Of a stretch of 64,000 bases of DNA, positions 26,944 to 34,327 are shown piece by piece (positions within the stretch are counted from its first letter, which is position 1; each line of letters begins with the position of its first letter). The stretch comes from Poseidonibacter lekithochrous (lineage in GTDB: Bacteria > Campylobacterota > Campylobacteria > Campylobacterales > Arcobacteraceae): contig NZ_CP054052.1 of the NCBI RefSeq assembly GCF_013283835.1, forward strand, positions 1,426,001-1,490,000, given 5' to 3'. The position numbers and the translations under genes were made by a program. The notes under the pieces were generated by a model. It saw only the letters and a program-made list of their open reading frames with translations, ran no database searches and was not told the origin of the DNA.

Positions 26944-28179
26944 ATGTTTAATTATGCTTTTCTAAAAACTCTAGATATTTTATATGTAGAGAGTGATACT
27001 GAAATAAATACATACTTTAGTGAAATCTTAAGTAAACAATTCAAAACAGTTAATTCTTTAGTTTCTGGAAGTGAAGCTTTAGAAGCTTTTAAAAAAGATC
27101 ACAATAGTGAAAATATTCTTAATTTAGTTATTATTGATGTTGCTTTAAAAGATATGTCAGGAGTTAAACTTCTTGAAGAAATTAGAAATATTGATAAGAA
27201 TATTCCTATTATTCTAACTACGGATAAAATCGAAGTAGATCCTTTACTTAGTGCAATTGAGTATAAAGCTAGTGATTATTTACAAAAACCTATAAATGCA
27301 AAGGATTTAGTTTTTTCAGTTGAAAGAATTTGTCAAAATAAATACTTTGATAAATTAAGAGAAGAAACACAAAAAGATTTAGAAGATATAAGAAGTGTAA
27401 TAAATGAAGTTGCCCTTGTAAGTAAAACTAACCTTGAGGGTGAAATAATCTTCTGTAATAATTACTTTACAGAAATTACTGAATATACACAAGAAGAGTT
27501 AGCAAGTAATAAACATGAATTAATAAAAGATGATGCAACAAATAAGCTTATTTATGAGGGTTTATACAAAAGTATTAAAGATGGTAATATTTGGGAAGGT
27601 AAATTAAAACAGCTTACTAAATCTAAGAGTGAATTCTATGTTTACCTAACAGTAATTCCTGTATTAAAGAAAAACTCTAATGAAATATGTGAGTTTATGT
27701 GGATATCTTTTTTAGCAACAGATGATGAATTAGAACAAAAAGAGTTTAAGAAAAAAGTTGCAAAGAATATTCATACTAATAGAAGAATAAATATGGAAGC
27801 AAGAGAAAAAATTGATGCTTTAATAAATAAAATCAATTTTTATAAAAACTTAGAATCAAATGTTAAAACAGAACAACAACGTGGGGCTAAATTTAAGAAC
27901 CAAATAAAGTTTTTTAAAGATGAACTTGTTGGAGTAGAAGAAAAACTAAAAGTTACTAGTGATAAAGCTAGTAAGAAAATAAAAGTAGTATTAGCTGATG
28001 AAAAGGAAGTAAGAAAGAAAAATGATGTTGCAATGTTGAGTTTAGAGAAATTAACTGGTGAACTTAATGATAAAAATAAAAGTATTAAAACACTTACAAA
28101 AGAATTAGCAGAACAAGTAAAAATTATTGAAAAACTTATGAATTCAATTGATAGTAAAGAGAACCAACTTGATATGTAA
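26944..28179 (+). CDS. Receiver-PAS-coiled-coil protein (phosphorylatable paralogue)
   Basis: A 411-residue paralogue of the preceding protein, beginning six bases after its stop. The receiver keeps the acceptor D65 (VIIDVALKD), T92/T93 and K115 (LQKPIN) at the same residue numbers where the upstream copy has E65. The PAS domain spans about 145-265 (NLEGEIIFCNNYFTEITEYTQEEL). The C-terminal 130 residues are coiled coil (KLKVTSDKASKKIKVVLADE is clearly similar to the first copy). No output domain is present. The pair looks like a duplication in which one copy lost phosphorylation. Confidence 0.75.
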   Translation: MFNYAFLKTLDILYVESDTEINTYFSEILSKQFKTVNSLVSGSEALEAFKKDHNSENILNLVIIDVALKDMSGVKLLEEIRNIDKNIPIILTTDKIEVDPLLSAIEYKASDYLQKPINAKDLVFSVERICQNKYFDKLREETQKDLEDIRSVINEVALVSKTNLEGEIIFCNNYFTEITEYTQEELASNKHELIKDDATNKLIYEGLYKSIKDGNIWEGKLKQLTKSKSEFYVYLTVIPVLKKNSNEICEFMWISFLATDDELEQKEFKKKVAKNIHTNRRINMEAREKIDALINKINFYKNLESNVKTEQQRGAKFKNQIKFFKDELVGVEEKLKVTSDKASKKIKVVLADEKEVRKKNDVAMLSLEKLTGELNDKNKSIKTLTKELAEQVKIIEKLMNSIDSKENQLDM

Positions 28180-28618
28180 AAAAATAGTTCTTATATTTCT
28201 TTTTTCATCTATTGCTGTTTTATCAAATGACAAATGGATGAAAATTTCTCCTATTGGTTCAGCTACAAATTCAAATCAAAAAAAAGAAACAATAAAAGTA
28301 TCAAAACCAAATCTTTTATATAAAAAAGAAAATATTAAAGGCTCGCAAAATAAACTGTTAAGTCTTCCTCTTGAAGATAAATTATCAAAAGATCATATTG
28401 TAAAAAAAGAATATTACAAAAGAGGTGTTTTAAAAAAATCAACTTCATATTTAAAATCTAAAAAAGATGGAGTTGAAAAAGAGTTTTATATTAATGGAAA
28501 AGTTATGATTAAAACTAATTATCTTAATGGGAAAAAACATGGTATTGAAAGAATATATGATGAATCAGGAAAAGTTTATAAAAGTATTTTTTATAAAAAT
28601 GGGGAAAAACTAGAATAA
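28169..28618 (+). CDS. Exported MORN-repeat (YwqK-like) protein
   Basis: About 149 residues with a signal-like N-terminus (KKIVLIFLFSSIAVLS) and, from about residue 80, repeats of the YwqK/MORN type: KKSTSYLKSKKDGVEKEFYINGK, then the units KTNYLNGKKHGIERIYDESGK and KSIFYKNGEK. These repeats form small beta hairpins and usually act in binding. The start is probably the TTG at 28169, inside the 3' end of the previous gene; an upstream in-frame TTG at 28148 gives a less typical signal peptide. It ends three bases before the tRNA-Ser gene on the other strand. Confidence 0.6.
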   Translation: MICKKIVLIFLFSSIAVLSNDKWMKISPIGSATNSNQKKETIKVSKPNLLYKKENIKGSQNKLLSLPLEDKLSKDHIVKKEYYKRGVLKKSTSYLKSKKDGVEKEFYINGKVMIKTNYLNGKKHGIERIYDESGKVYKSIFYKNGEKLE

Positions 28619-28620
28619 AA

Positions 28621-28709
28621 TGGCAGAGAGTGGGGGATTCGAACCCCCGGAGGCGTGAACCTCGCCGGTTTTCAAAACCGGTACATTCGACCAACTCTGT
28701 CAACTCTCT
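28621..28709 (-). tRNA. tRNA-Ser (anticodon UGA)
   Basis: Minus-strand tRNA of 89 bases including an encoded CCA (28621-28623). The 7-bp acceptor stem, a D arm, an anticodon arm with loop TTTGAAA giving anticodon UGA, a long variable arm typical of class II tRNAs and a T arm GGGGG/CCCCC with loop TTCGAAT are all visible. Discriminator base is G as expected for serine. Confidence 0.95.
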
Positions 28710-28723
28710 GCAATTAATAATAA

Positions 28724-28810
28724 TGGTGCGAATGGTGAGAATCGAACTCACACTCCGAAACCGGAATTGGATTTTAAGTCCAACGCGTCTACCTATTCCG
28801 CCACACTCGC
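28724..28810 (-). tRNA. tRNA-Leu (anticodon UAA)
   Basis: Minus-strand class II tRNA of 87 bases with encoded CCA (28724-28726). Acceptor stem GCGAGTG pairs with CATTCGC allowing one G-T, the anticodon loop CTTAAAA gives UAA, a long variable arm is present and the T arm is GTGAG/CTCAC with loop TTCGATT. Discriminator A fits leucine. Confidence 0.95.
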
Positions 28811-28820
28811 ACTATATATA

Positions 28821-28905
28821 TGGTGGTGAGAGAAGGATTTGAACCTTCGAAGCCGTAGGCGGCGGATTTACAATCCGCAGGATTTGACCACTCTCCAACC
28901 TCACC
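28821..28905 (-). tRNA. tRNA-Tyr (anticodon GUA)
   Basis: Minus-strand class II tRNA of 85 bases with encoded CCA (28821-28823). Acceptor stem GGTGAGG pairs with TCTCACC with one G-T; anticodon loop TTGTAAA gives GUA; the variable arm is long and the T arm is GAAGG/CCTTC. It is the first of three tRNAs probably transcribed together as Tyr-Leu-Ser. Confidence 0.95.
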
Positions 28906-28972
28906 GTTTGTTTGAAGGTTGAAATAATATATTAATTAATATTAATTTAGTATTAAATTTTATATTTTGTGT

Positions 28973-28978
28973 TATAAT
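28973..28978 (+). promoter_or_regulatory. -10 box of ridA
   Basis: TATAAT preceded by TGTGT, 28 bases before the TTG start, in the position and T-rich context typical of sigma-70 promoters in this phylum. No conserved -35 element is visible. Confidence 0.5.
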
Positions 28979-29006
28979 TTTCAAAAATAATTTATAAGGA
29001 GTACTT

Positions 29007-29357
29007 TTGATTAATAGAATGGAAGTAAATGATAGAATGAGTAGAATTGTTGAGCATAATGGAACAGTATATTTAGCTGGTATAGTATCTGATGATAAAA
29101 CTTTAGATATTCATGGTCAAGCTAAAAGAGTTTTTGAAATTGCTGATAAAAGATTAGCTGATGTTGGTGCTAATAAAGGTAATATCTTAAGAGCTGAGAT
29201 TTTCTTAAAAGATATTTATAGAGATTTCGCTGATTTTAATTCTCAATGGGATTTATGGATTGCTGATGTTAATGCTCCTGCAAGAGCTTGTGTTGAAGCA
29301 AATATGGCAAGTGAAGGTACGCTTGTAGAAATTATATTCACAGCTGTTAAAGCTTAG
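29007..29357 (+). CDS. RidA/YjgF family protein
   Basis: A 116-residue RidA-fold protein. RidA proteins hydrolyse reactive 2-aminoacrylate and other enamine/imine intermediates from PLP enzymes. The active-site arginine is in the NAPARACVEANMASEG block (about 90-105), and the C-terminal EGTLVEIIFTAV strand is typical. Its sequence is closer to the broader Rid group than to canonical RidA, so activity as an imine deaminase is likely but not certain. The start is a TTG at 29007, five bases after AAGGAG. Confidence 0.85.
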   Translation: MINRMEVNDRMSRIVEHNGTVYLAGIVSDDKTLDIHGQAKRVFEIADKRLADVGANKGNILRAEIFLKDIYRDFADFNSQWDLWIADVNAPARACVEANMASEGTLVEIIFTAVKA

Positions 29358-29362
29358 GTTAT

Positions 29363-29388
29363 AGTGTGATATTATTTGATATCACACT
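29363..29388. terminator. Symmetric hairpin between ridA and a small convergent ORF
   Basis: A 10-bp stem (29363-29372 with 29379-29388) with a six-base loop, five bases after the ridA stop. Its loop and left arm contain the stop codon of the minus-strand small ORF. Only a short T run follows on the plus strand. Confidence 0.6.
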
Positions 29389-29476
29389 TTCCAAATCTAC
29401 ATTTTAAAAATCTAATTAACATAAAAATAAAAAATATTACAATACCTACTTCAAATATTTTATAAATAATTTCCAT
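29372..29476 (-). CDS. Small single-span membrane protein, 34 residues
   Basis: A short ORF with ATG at 29476-29474 and AAGGGA six bases upstream on the minus strand. The product has a charged start (MEIIYKIFE), one hydrophobic helix of about 14 residues (VGIVIFFIFMLIRF) and a basic cysteine-containing tail (LKCRFGKCDIK). It ends inside the hairpin that follows ridA, as other convergent genes in this window do. No homologue is recognised. Codon content is too short for statistics; the ribosome-binding site and topology are the support. Confidence 0.45.
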   Translation of the reverse strand: MEIIYKIFEVGIVIFFIFMLIRFLKCRFGKCDIK

Positions 29477-29618
29477 TTATTTTCCCTTACTTTTGTATTT
29501 GTTCCTTGAATATATAAAAAAATACTTTTTTTGTCAAATTTAGGATTAAAAATGTATAAATAATAAAAGTTGTTTTAAGATTTTTACATTAAAATAATGA
29601 AAAAATTGAAGGCATATT

Positions 29619-30656
29619 ATGTATAAACAAATAGTAGGTGCAACTTTTAATGGGATTTTTGAAAAGAAGTATCAACTTCTAAAAGCTTTGTTAATTCCAT
29701 TTTTTATAATAGTTTTATTTGAGCAAGTATTACCTTATTCTGTTTTAGCTCAAAATAAAATAATTTTATTTACATCTGCGATAGTTTTATTCTGTATTAA
29801 TATTTTAATTGCCATTACAACTCATAGAGTTTTATTAATAGAAGAAAATGCTGTTCCTACTTGGGGTTTATATAAATTTACAAGTAGAGAGATAAAGTTC
29901 TTTTTTTATTCTTTATTAATTGTATTATTTGTAATGATTATTATTTTCCCAGTTGTCTTACTTTTTAGTGTAATACTAGATTCTTCAAATGAATTGGTTT
30001 ATCCTTTATTGATTATATCATCAGGTATTATCTCAATATTTGTCTTTTCAAGATTATCTTTGGTTTTACCATCAATAGCACTGGATCATGACTTGTCTTT
30101 TGCTGATTCTTGGAAGTTAACTTCTAAACATAAAATTTTATGTATGTTTACAATTATTATAATTCCTTCTTTAATTGCTATATTAATTTCATTAGTTTAT
30201 GGAATTGCCATTGAATTTTTAACGGCAGTTATTTCAACAAAATTAAACTTTTTAAATTCATTATTAACTTTATTTGTAAATGTATTTATTATTAGTGCAT
30301 TATCTGCAACTTATAAATTTTTAGTTCCAGATAATTATTCTGAAAAAGAAGAAGTTTTTGTAGAGCAATCACGTGAAATTAAAACATCAAGTAAAGATGA
30401 TACTTTTGATATTTTTTTACCATTTTCTTTAGGCTTGGATTTTGATGAGATTAAAGAGCTACTATACGAAGAGTATTCAAGGTTTGGCTTTGATAATGTA
30501 GTAATTAATAAAGATAACTCTTGGATGATTAAAACTACAAGAGAAGGGCAATCTTATGTTAGTGTGTCTGTATTGGAAGATAGTTTTAAAATTGAGTCAT
30601 TTAATACACAAAAACCTGATATAGAAATTTTTAAAAATAAAGATGAAAAGTTATAA
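29619..30656 (+). CDS. Multi-span membrane protein with C-terminal soluble domain
   Basis: A 345-residue protein of unknown function. It has about six hydrophobic segments between residues 20 and 232 (for example 22-40, 46-66, 95-118, 126-150, 171-195 and 205-230), resembling membrane proteins of the glycerophosphodiester-type or YciC-like groups, though not clearly any. Residues 245-345 are soluble and include FDIFLPFSLGLDFDEIKELLYEEYSRFGFDNV. GAAGG precedes the ATG. Its 3' end overlaps the convergent gene by six bases inside a small hairpin. Confidence 0.55.
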   Translation: MYKQIVGATFNGIFEKKYQLLKALLIPFFIIVLFEQVLPYSVLAQNKIILFTSAIVLFCINILIAITTHRVLLIEENAVPTWGLYKFTSREIKFFFYSLLIVLFVMIIIFPVVLLFSVILDSSNELVYPLLIISSGIISIFVFSRLSLVLPSIALDHDLSFADSWKLTSKHKILCMFTIIIIPSLIAILISLVYGIAIEFLTAVISTKLNFLNSLLTLFVNVFIISALSATYKFLVPDNYSEKEEVFVEQSREIKTSSKDDTFDIFLPFSLGLDFDEIKELLYEEYSRFGFDNVVINKDNSWMIKTTREGQSYVSVSVLEDSFKIESFNTQKPDIEIFKNKDEKL

Positions 30657-30666
30657 TATAACTTTT
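30646..30666. terminator. Hairpin at the overlapping ends of two convergent genes
   Basis: A perfect 9-bp stem AAAAGTTAT/ATAACTTTT with loop AAT contains the stop codons of both the plus-strand membrane protein gene and the minus-strand small gene, which overlap by six bases here. The stem carries U-rich ends in both directions, consistent with a weak bidirectional terminator. Confidence 0.5.
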
Positions 30667-30875
30667 GCATCTTTAATAAATTTATCCATTCCATAATCAT
30701 CTTGAACTAAAAAACTAATTTCATTTTTTTCATCTATAATAGCTTTTGCTAAAGTTTTTTCAATATTTTCATCCCCATTAAAATAATCCCTATTTAAATA
30801 TTGAATTGTATATTGTTCATCATTTTTAATATTAAGTTTTTTTAGTTCTTCTTGAGTATTTTTAACAAAGTTCAT
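30651..30875 (-). CDS. Hypothetical small protein
   Basis: A 74-residue acidic-basic mixed protein (KNTQEELKKLNIKNDEQY, EISFLVQDDYGMDKFIKD) with no signal peptide, membrane span or recognised motif. It begins directly after the stop of the upstream 90-residue gene, which suggests translational coupling in a two-gene unit. No function proposed. Confidence 0.55.
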   Translation of the reverse strand: MNFVKNTQEELKKLNIKNDEQYTIQYLNRDYFNGDENIEKTLAKAIIDEKNEISFLVQDDYGMDKFIKDAKVIL

Positions 30876-31148
30876 TTATTCTTCTTCGTGTTTATGTTCT
30901 TTTACATTAGCCATAATTTGATCGTAAATTCTTTGATATTCACTTTCAGGCATTTTGTCTTTTTTTATTACTTCAATAATATTTTGTAATTCAACTAAAA
31001 AAGATTCTAACTCTTTTATTGCTGTCATATCATCTTCTGTTTGTTCATTATTTTCTAAAAGTTTGTGTAAATCTTCTAAGTATGATTCCACTTCTGGTAT
31101 CATTAAGTTTTCTACAACATCGTTTAATTCAGTTTTAATATCTTTCAT
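30876..31148 (-). CDS. Hypothetical helical protein
   Basis: A 90-residue highly acidic protein predicted almost entirely helical (KTELNDVVENLMIPEVESYLEDLHKLLENN, then ELESFLVELQNIIEVIKKD), ending in a histidine-containing acidic tail, KEHKHEEE. It may form a coiled coil. AAGGAA lies before the ATG. It is the first gene of a pair with the 74-residue gene. No family was recognised. Confidence 0.55.
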   Translation of the reverse strand: MKDIKTELNDVVENLMIPEVESYLEDLHKLLENNEQTEDDMTAIKELESFLVELQNIIEVIKKDKMPESEYQRIYDQIMANVKEHKHEEE

Positions 31149-31292
31149 TTAATTCCTTTTCTATGTGTAATTATATAATTAATTTGAAATAATAAGCTTA
31201 TATGAAGAATATTATAATTTAAAGCTATTATTTGATTATTTTTAAGAATAACTATTGTACAATTTTTTTTAATTATTTTTTAAGGTTTTGAT

Positions 31293-33140
31293 GTGCGTAA
31301 AAATATTATTTTTAAATATATAATAATGGTTGCTGTTCTTGCTATTGTTATAACTGCTCTTAGTTTGTACAATTTGAGAAATATTGGAATTAAATCTGCT
31401 ATCCATAATGCAGAAGCCTTATCTGAAGTGATAAAAAGTGGATTAACATCCCATATGTTAAATAATAATATGCATCAAGTAGATACCTTTATTGACTCTG
31501 TATCTAATATAAAAAATGTAGATAAAATCTGGTTAGTTCGAGGAGATCTTGTAAGTAATCAATTTAAAAATATTGATAAAACGAAACTCCCAAAAGATGC
31601 CTTAGATAAAAGTGTTTTACTAACAGGTAAAATGCAATATGAAATTCAAGAAACATTTACTACAACAAATGTAAGAGTTACAATTCCTTACAACGCAATT
31701 GCTGAAAAAAATATTGACTGTTTACAGTGTCATAATGTAAAACAGGGAGAAACTTTAGGTGCAGTATCTTTAATGTTAGATATAAGTACTCTTAAGCAAA
31801 TCGGTATAGAATCAATTTATATTATTTCTCTTATTGTTATATTAACCATTGTGATTATTATATTTCTATCAAGAAAAATATTAAGACCTTATATTTCATT
31901 ATTTAACAGATTTAGTAATAACATTAATTGTGCAGTAACTGGTAAGTTTAATCAGATACAACCACCTCGTGGAATTACAAGTGAGATGTTAACTTTAACC
32001 CAAGAGTATAATAAGCTAATTGTAAACTTTAGAGAAACTTCTGTAGATATAGAAAAGAAACTACAAGGATTTATTGGTTACAACAATATTAATAATGGAA
32101 AAGACCCATTAAATGATTCTAAAGAAATTATTGATAATTTATCAAATTTATATCAATTTAAAAAAGAGATAGAATTAGACAATACAAGAGATGAAATATA
32201 TGCAAGATTATCTCAGATTTTCTTGAATAAATTTGGAATCAAAAACTTCTCTTTTGTTGAAATAGATATGTTAAAACAAAAAATGTCTGCTGTTGTAAAA
32301 GAAGGAAATATGTTCCACTGTGAAAAAACTATGAGTGAATCACCAGAGTTATGTAGAGCAGCTAGAACAAAAAGTGATGTAATGTCTATGGACTTCCATA
32401 GTACATGTCCATATTTTGAAAACAAAGACAAGTATTATTACTGTACCAACATAGATATTAGCAAAAATATCTATTTAATTATAAACTTTGTTTTTGATAC
32501 AAAAGAAGAGTTAGAGAACTTAAAGGAACAATTTACTTTTATAAAAAGTTATATTAATGAAGCAGCACCTTCTTTAGAAGTTAAATTATTAATGAATGCA
32601 CTTAAAGAATCAGCATTTAGAGATGGCTTAACAGGTCTTTATAATAGAAAGTTCTTAGAAGAACACACTAAAAAACTTATTCCTCAAGCTAAAAGAGAAA
32701 ATATTAATGTTGGTGTATTAATGTTAGATATGGATCACTTTAAAGCTGTTAATGATGAGTATGGACATGATATTGGTGATAAAGTGTTAAAAGAACTTGC
32801 ACGAATTTTAGATGAAACAGTTAGAGAGTCAGATTTAGTAATTAGATATGGTGGAGAAGAATTTATTGTATTACTAGTTGGTGTTAAATCTGAAGAAGAT
32901 ACTATTACTGTTGCTAATAAAATAGGGCAAAGAGTAAGAGAAAATGAAATCGATGTATACGCAGGTGCTAAACTTAAAAAGACTATTAGTATTGGTGTTT
33001 CGATGTTCCCTCAAGATTCAACTTCATTTAATGGTGTTGTTAAAAATGCTGATATTGCATTATATGAAGCAAAAAGTACAGGACGAGATAAAGTTGTAAG
33101 ATTCAAAGAAGAACAAGTATCAAGTGTAGACTTATTCTAA
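31293..33140 (+). CDS. Membrane diguanylate cyclase with periplasmic haem c sensor
   Basis: A 615-residue c-di-GMP synthase. A signal/TM helix (8-25) is followed by a periplasmic domain with a haem c site CLQCH (C143, C146, H147), in a context like the DUF3365/Tll0287 sensor fold, then a second TM helix (175-193), a HAMP-like stretch, and a cytoplasmic GAF-like region (about 295-425) with four cysteines (343, 354, 372, 384). The GGDEF domain starts near 443 (RDGLTGLYNR) and has an intact GGEEF (520-524). It can thus sense redox state or a diatomic gas at the haem, by inference, and make c-di-GMP. The start is GTG at 31293 after AAGG. Confidence 0.9.
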   Translation: MRKNIIFKYIIMVAVLAIVITALSLYNLRNIGIKSAIHNAEALSEVIKSGLTSHMLNNNMHQVDTFIDSVSNIKNVDKIWLVRGDLVSNQFKNIDKTKLPKDALDKSVLLTGKMQYEIQETFTTTNVRVTIPYNAIAEKNIDCLQCHNVKQGETLGAVSLMLDISTLKQIGIESIYIISLIVILTIVIIIFLSRKILRPYISLFNRFSNNINCAVTGKFNQIQPPRGITSEMLTLTQEYNKLIVNFRETSVDIEKKLQGFIGYNNINNGKDPLNDSKEIIDNLSNLYQFKKEIELDNTRDEIYARLSQIFLNKFGIKNFSFVEIDMLKQKMSAVVKEGNMFHCEKTMSESPELCRAARTKSDVMSMDFHSTCPYFENKDKYYYCTNIDISKNIYLIINFVFDTKEELENLKEQFTFIKSYINEAAPSLEVKLLMNALKESAFRDGLTGLYNRKFLEEHTKKLIPQAKRENINVGVLMLDMDHFKAVNDEYGHDIGDKVLKELARILDETVRESDLVIRYGGEEFIVLLVGVKSEEDTITVANKIGQRVRENEIDVYAGAKLKKTISIGVSMFPQDSTSFNGVVKNADIALYEAKSTGRDKVVRFKEEQVSSVDLF

Positions 33141-33168
33141 AAAGAAAAAAGTATTTACTTTTTTCTTT
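33141..33168 (+). terminator. Terminator after the diguanylate cyclase gene
   Basis: A 13-bp stem (33141-33153 with 33156-33168) with a two-base loop begins just after the stop codon; the right arm is T-rich (TACTTTTTTCTTT), serving as the U tract. Confidence 0.65.
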
Positions 33169-33235
33169 CATATTATATAAACTAATTTTATTGTAGACTA
33201 ATCCAAACTAATATCTTTTATATTGGAGTTTTTAA

Positions 33236-34327
33236 ATGTTTCAAATTTCTGAAGAAAAAATCCATCATTTACCTCGATTTTTTATGTTGTTATCAATACC
33301 GGCACTTTTATATATAGGTCTTTTAAGTATTGATTATTTTAATTTAGTATCCTTAAAACTTGAACTTCATTCAATTATTATAATTCTAATTATTCTTTTA
33401 ATTTTTATGTTTTTTATTATTCATAATGCTTGGTATGCATTCTCCTTTTTTCGTAATTCTTTTAATGGTGTTATTGAGAATGTGGAAGTATTCCTTACTA
33501 AGAATCAATTAATGATTGCTGGAAAAAGTAAAGCTTTTGGAAATATTGATTTCTTTTTTGATGAACATGAAAGAAAAGTGAGAAATGACCACTTTGCAAG
33601 TGTCGCTGCTTCTATATTCCCAACTCTTGGTATTCTTGGTACTTTTATAGCAATTGCAATATCAATGCCTGATTTCTCTGTTGAGTCACAAGAGGCATTA
33701 GAGAGTGAAATCACTGTTTTATTAAGTGGAATTGGTACTGCTTTTTATGCTTCTATTTATGGGATATTTTTATCTTTATGGTGGACGTTTTTTGAAAAAA
33801 GAGGACTTACTAAAATCCAAAAAGAAATAGATGAAGCAAAAGCATATTATAAAACTAAAATATGGAATGAAGATGAAATCAAAATTTTATCGCTAACTCA
33901 AAATCAAACTTCAAATGAGAACTTGATTAATAAACTAGAGAGTATTGTAACTCCTGAATTTTTATTTACTTTAGATAATGTTGCTAAATCAAAAATACAG
34001 TCAGTTGAAAAATTACAAGAAGAACATATTGCATTAGAGAATAAACTATCTAATAATTATATTAATATTGCACAACTTTTTGAGCAAACAGCAATTAAAC
34101 AAAAAGAGTTATTAGAAGATTTTGATATTTTAAATAAATCAATATCTAATACAAATGAGAACCTTTCAACTTCTGTTTTTGAACAATCTAAACATTCAAA
34201 AGCTATGAAAGCTGAAATTTATTCTGTTCTATCTTCTTTTGAGTTAATATCAAATGATTTAAAAACTTTAGGGCAAGATTTAATTAAAAAAGATATAGAA
34301 ATAAGTAGACAAGATGAACAAAGATAA
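33236..34327 (+). CDS. MotA/TolQ/ExbB-family proton channel subunit
   Basis: A 363-residue inner-membrane protein. Hydrophobic segments lie at about 14-33, 43-66, 122-143 and 162-187; the last two carry the MotA/TolQ/ExbB signature (FPTLGILGTFIAIAIS and LLSGIGTAFYASIYGIFLSLWW). The C-terminal 160 residues form a cytoplasmic, mostly coiled-coil tail. With the overlapping downstream gene it forms a stator-type pair driven by ion flow. No flagellar, Tol or siderophore genes are adjacent. Zorya ZorA has a similar plan with a longer tail, but no zorC, zorD or zorE follows. GGAG precedes the ATG. Confidence 0.82.
   Translation: MFQISEEKIHHLPRFFMLLSIPALLYIGLLSIDYFNLVSLKLELHSIIIILIILLIFMFFIIHNAWYAFSFFRNSFNGVIENVEVFLTKNQLMIAGKSKAFGNIDFFFDEHERKVRNDHFASVAASIFPTLGILGTFIAIAISMPDFSVESQEALESEITVLLSGIGTAFYASIYGIFLSLWWTFFEKRGLTKIQKEIDEAKAYYKTKIWNEDEIKILSLTQNQTSNENLINKLESIVTPEFLFTLDNVAKSKIQSVEKLQEEHIALENKLSNNYINIAQLFEQTAIKQKELLEDFDILNKSISNTNENLSTSVFEQSKHSKAMKAEIYSVLSSFELISNDLKTLGQDLIKKDIEISRQDEQR

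Noticed and set aside
28524-28842. Short ORFs overlapping the three tRNA genes
   Set aside because: Their sequence is explained fully by tRNA-Ser, tRNA-Leu and tRNA-Tyr, and they lack ribosome-binding sites.
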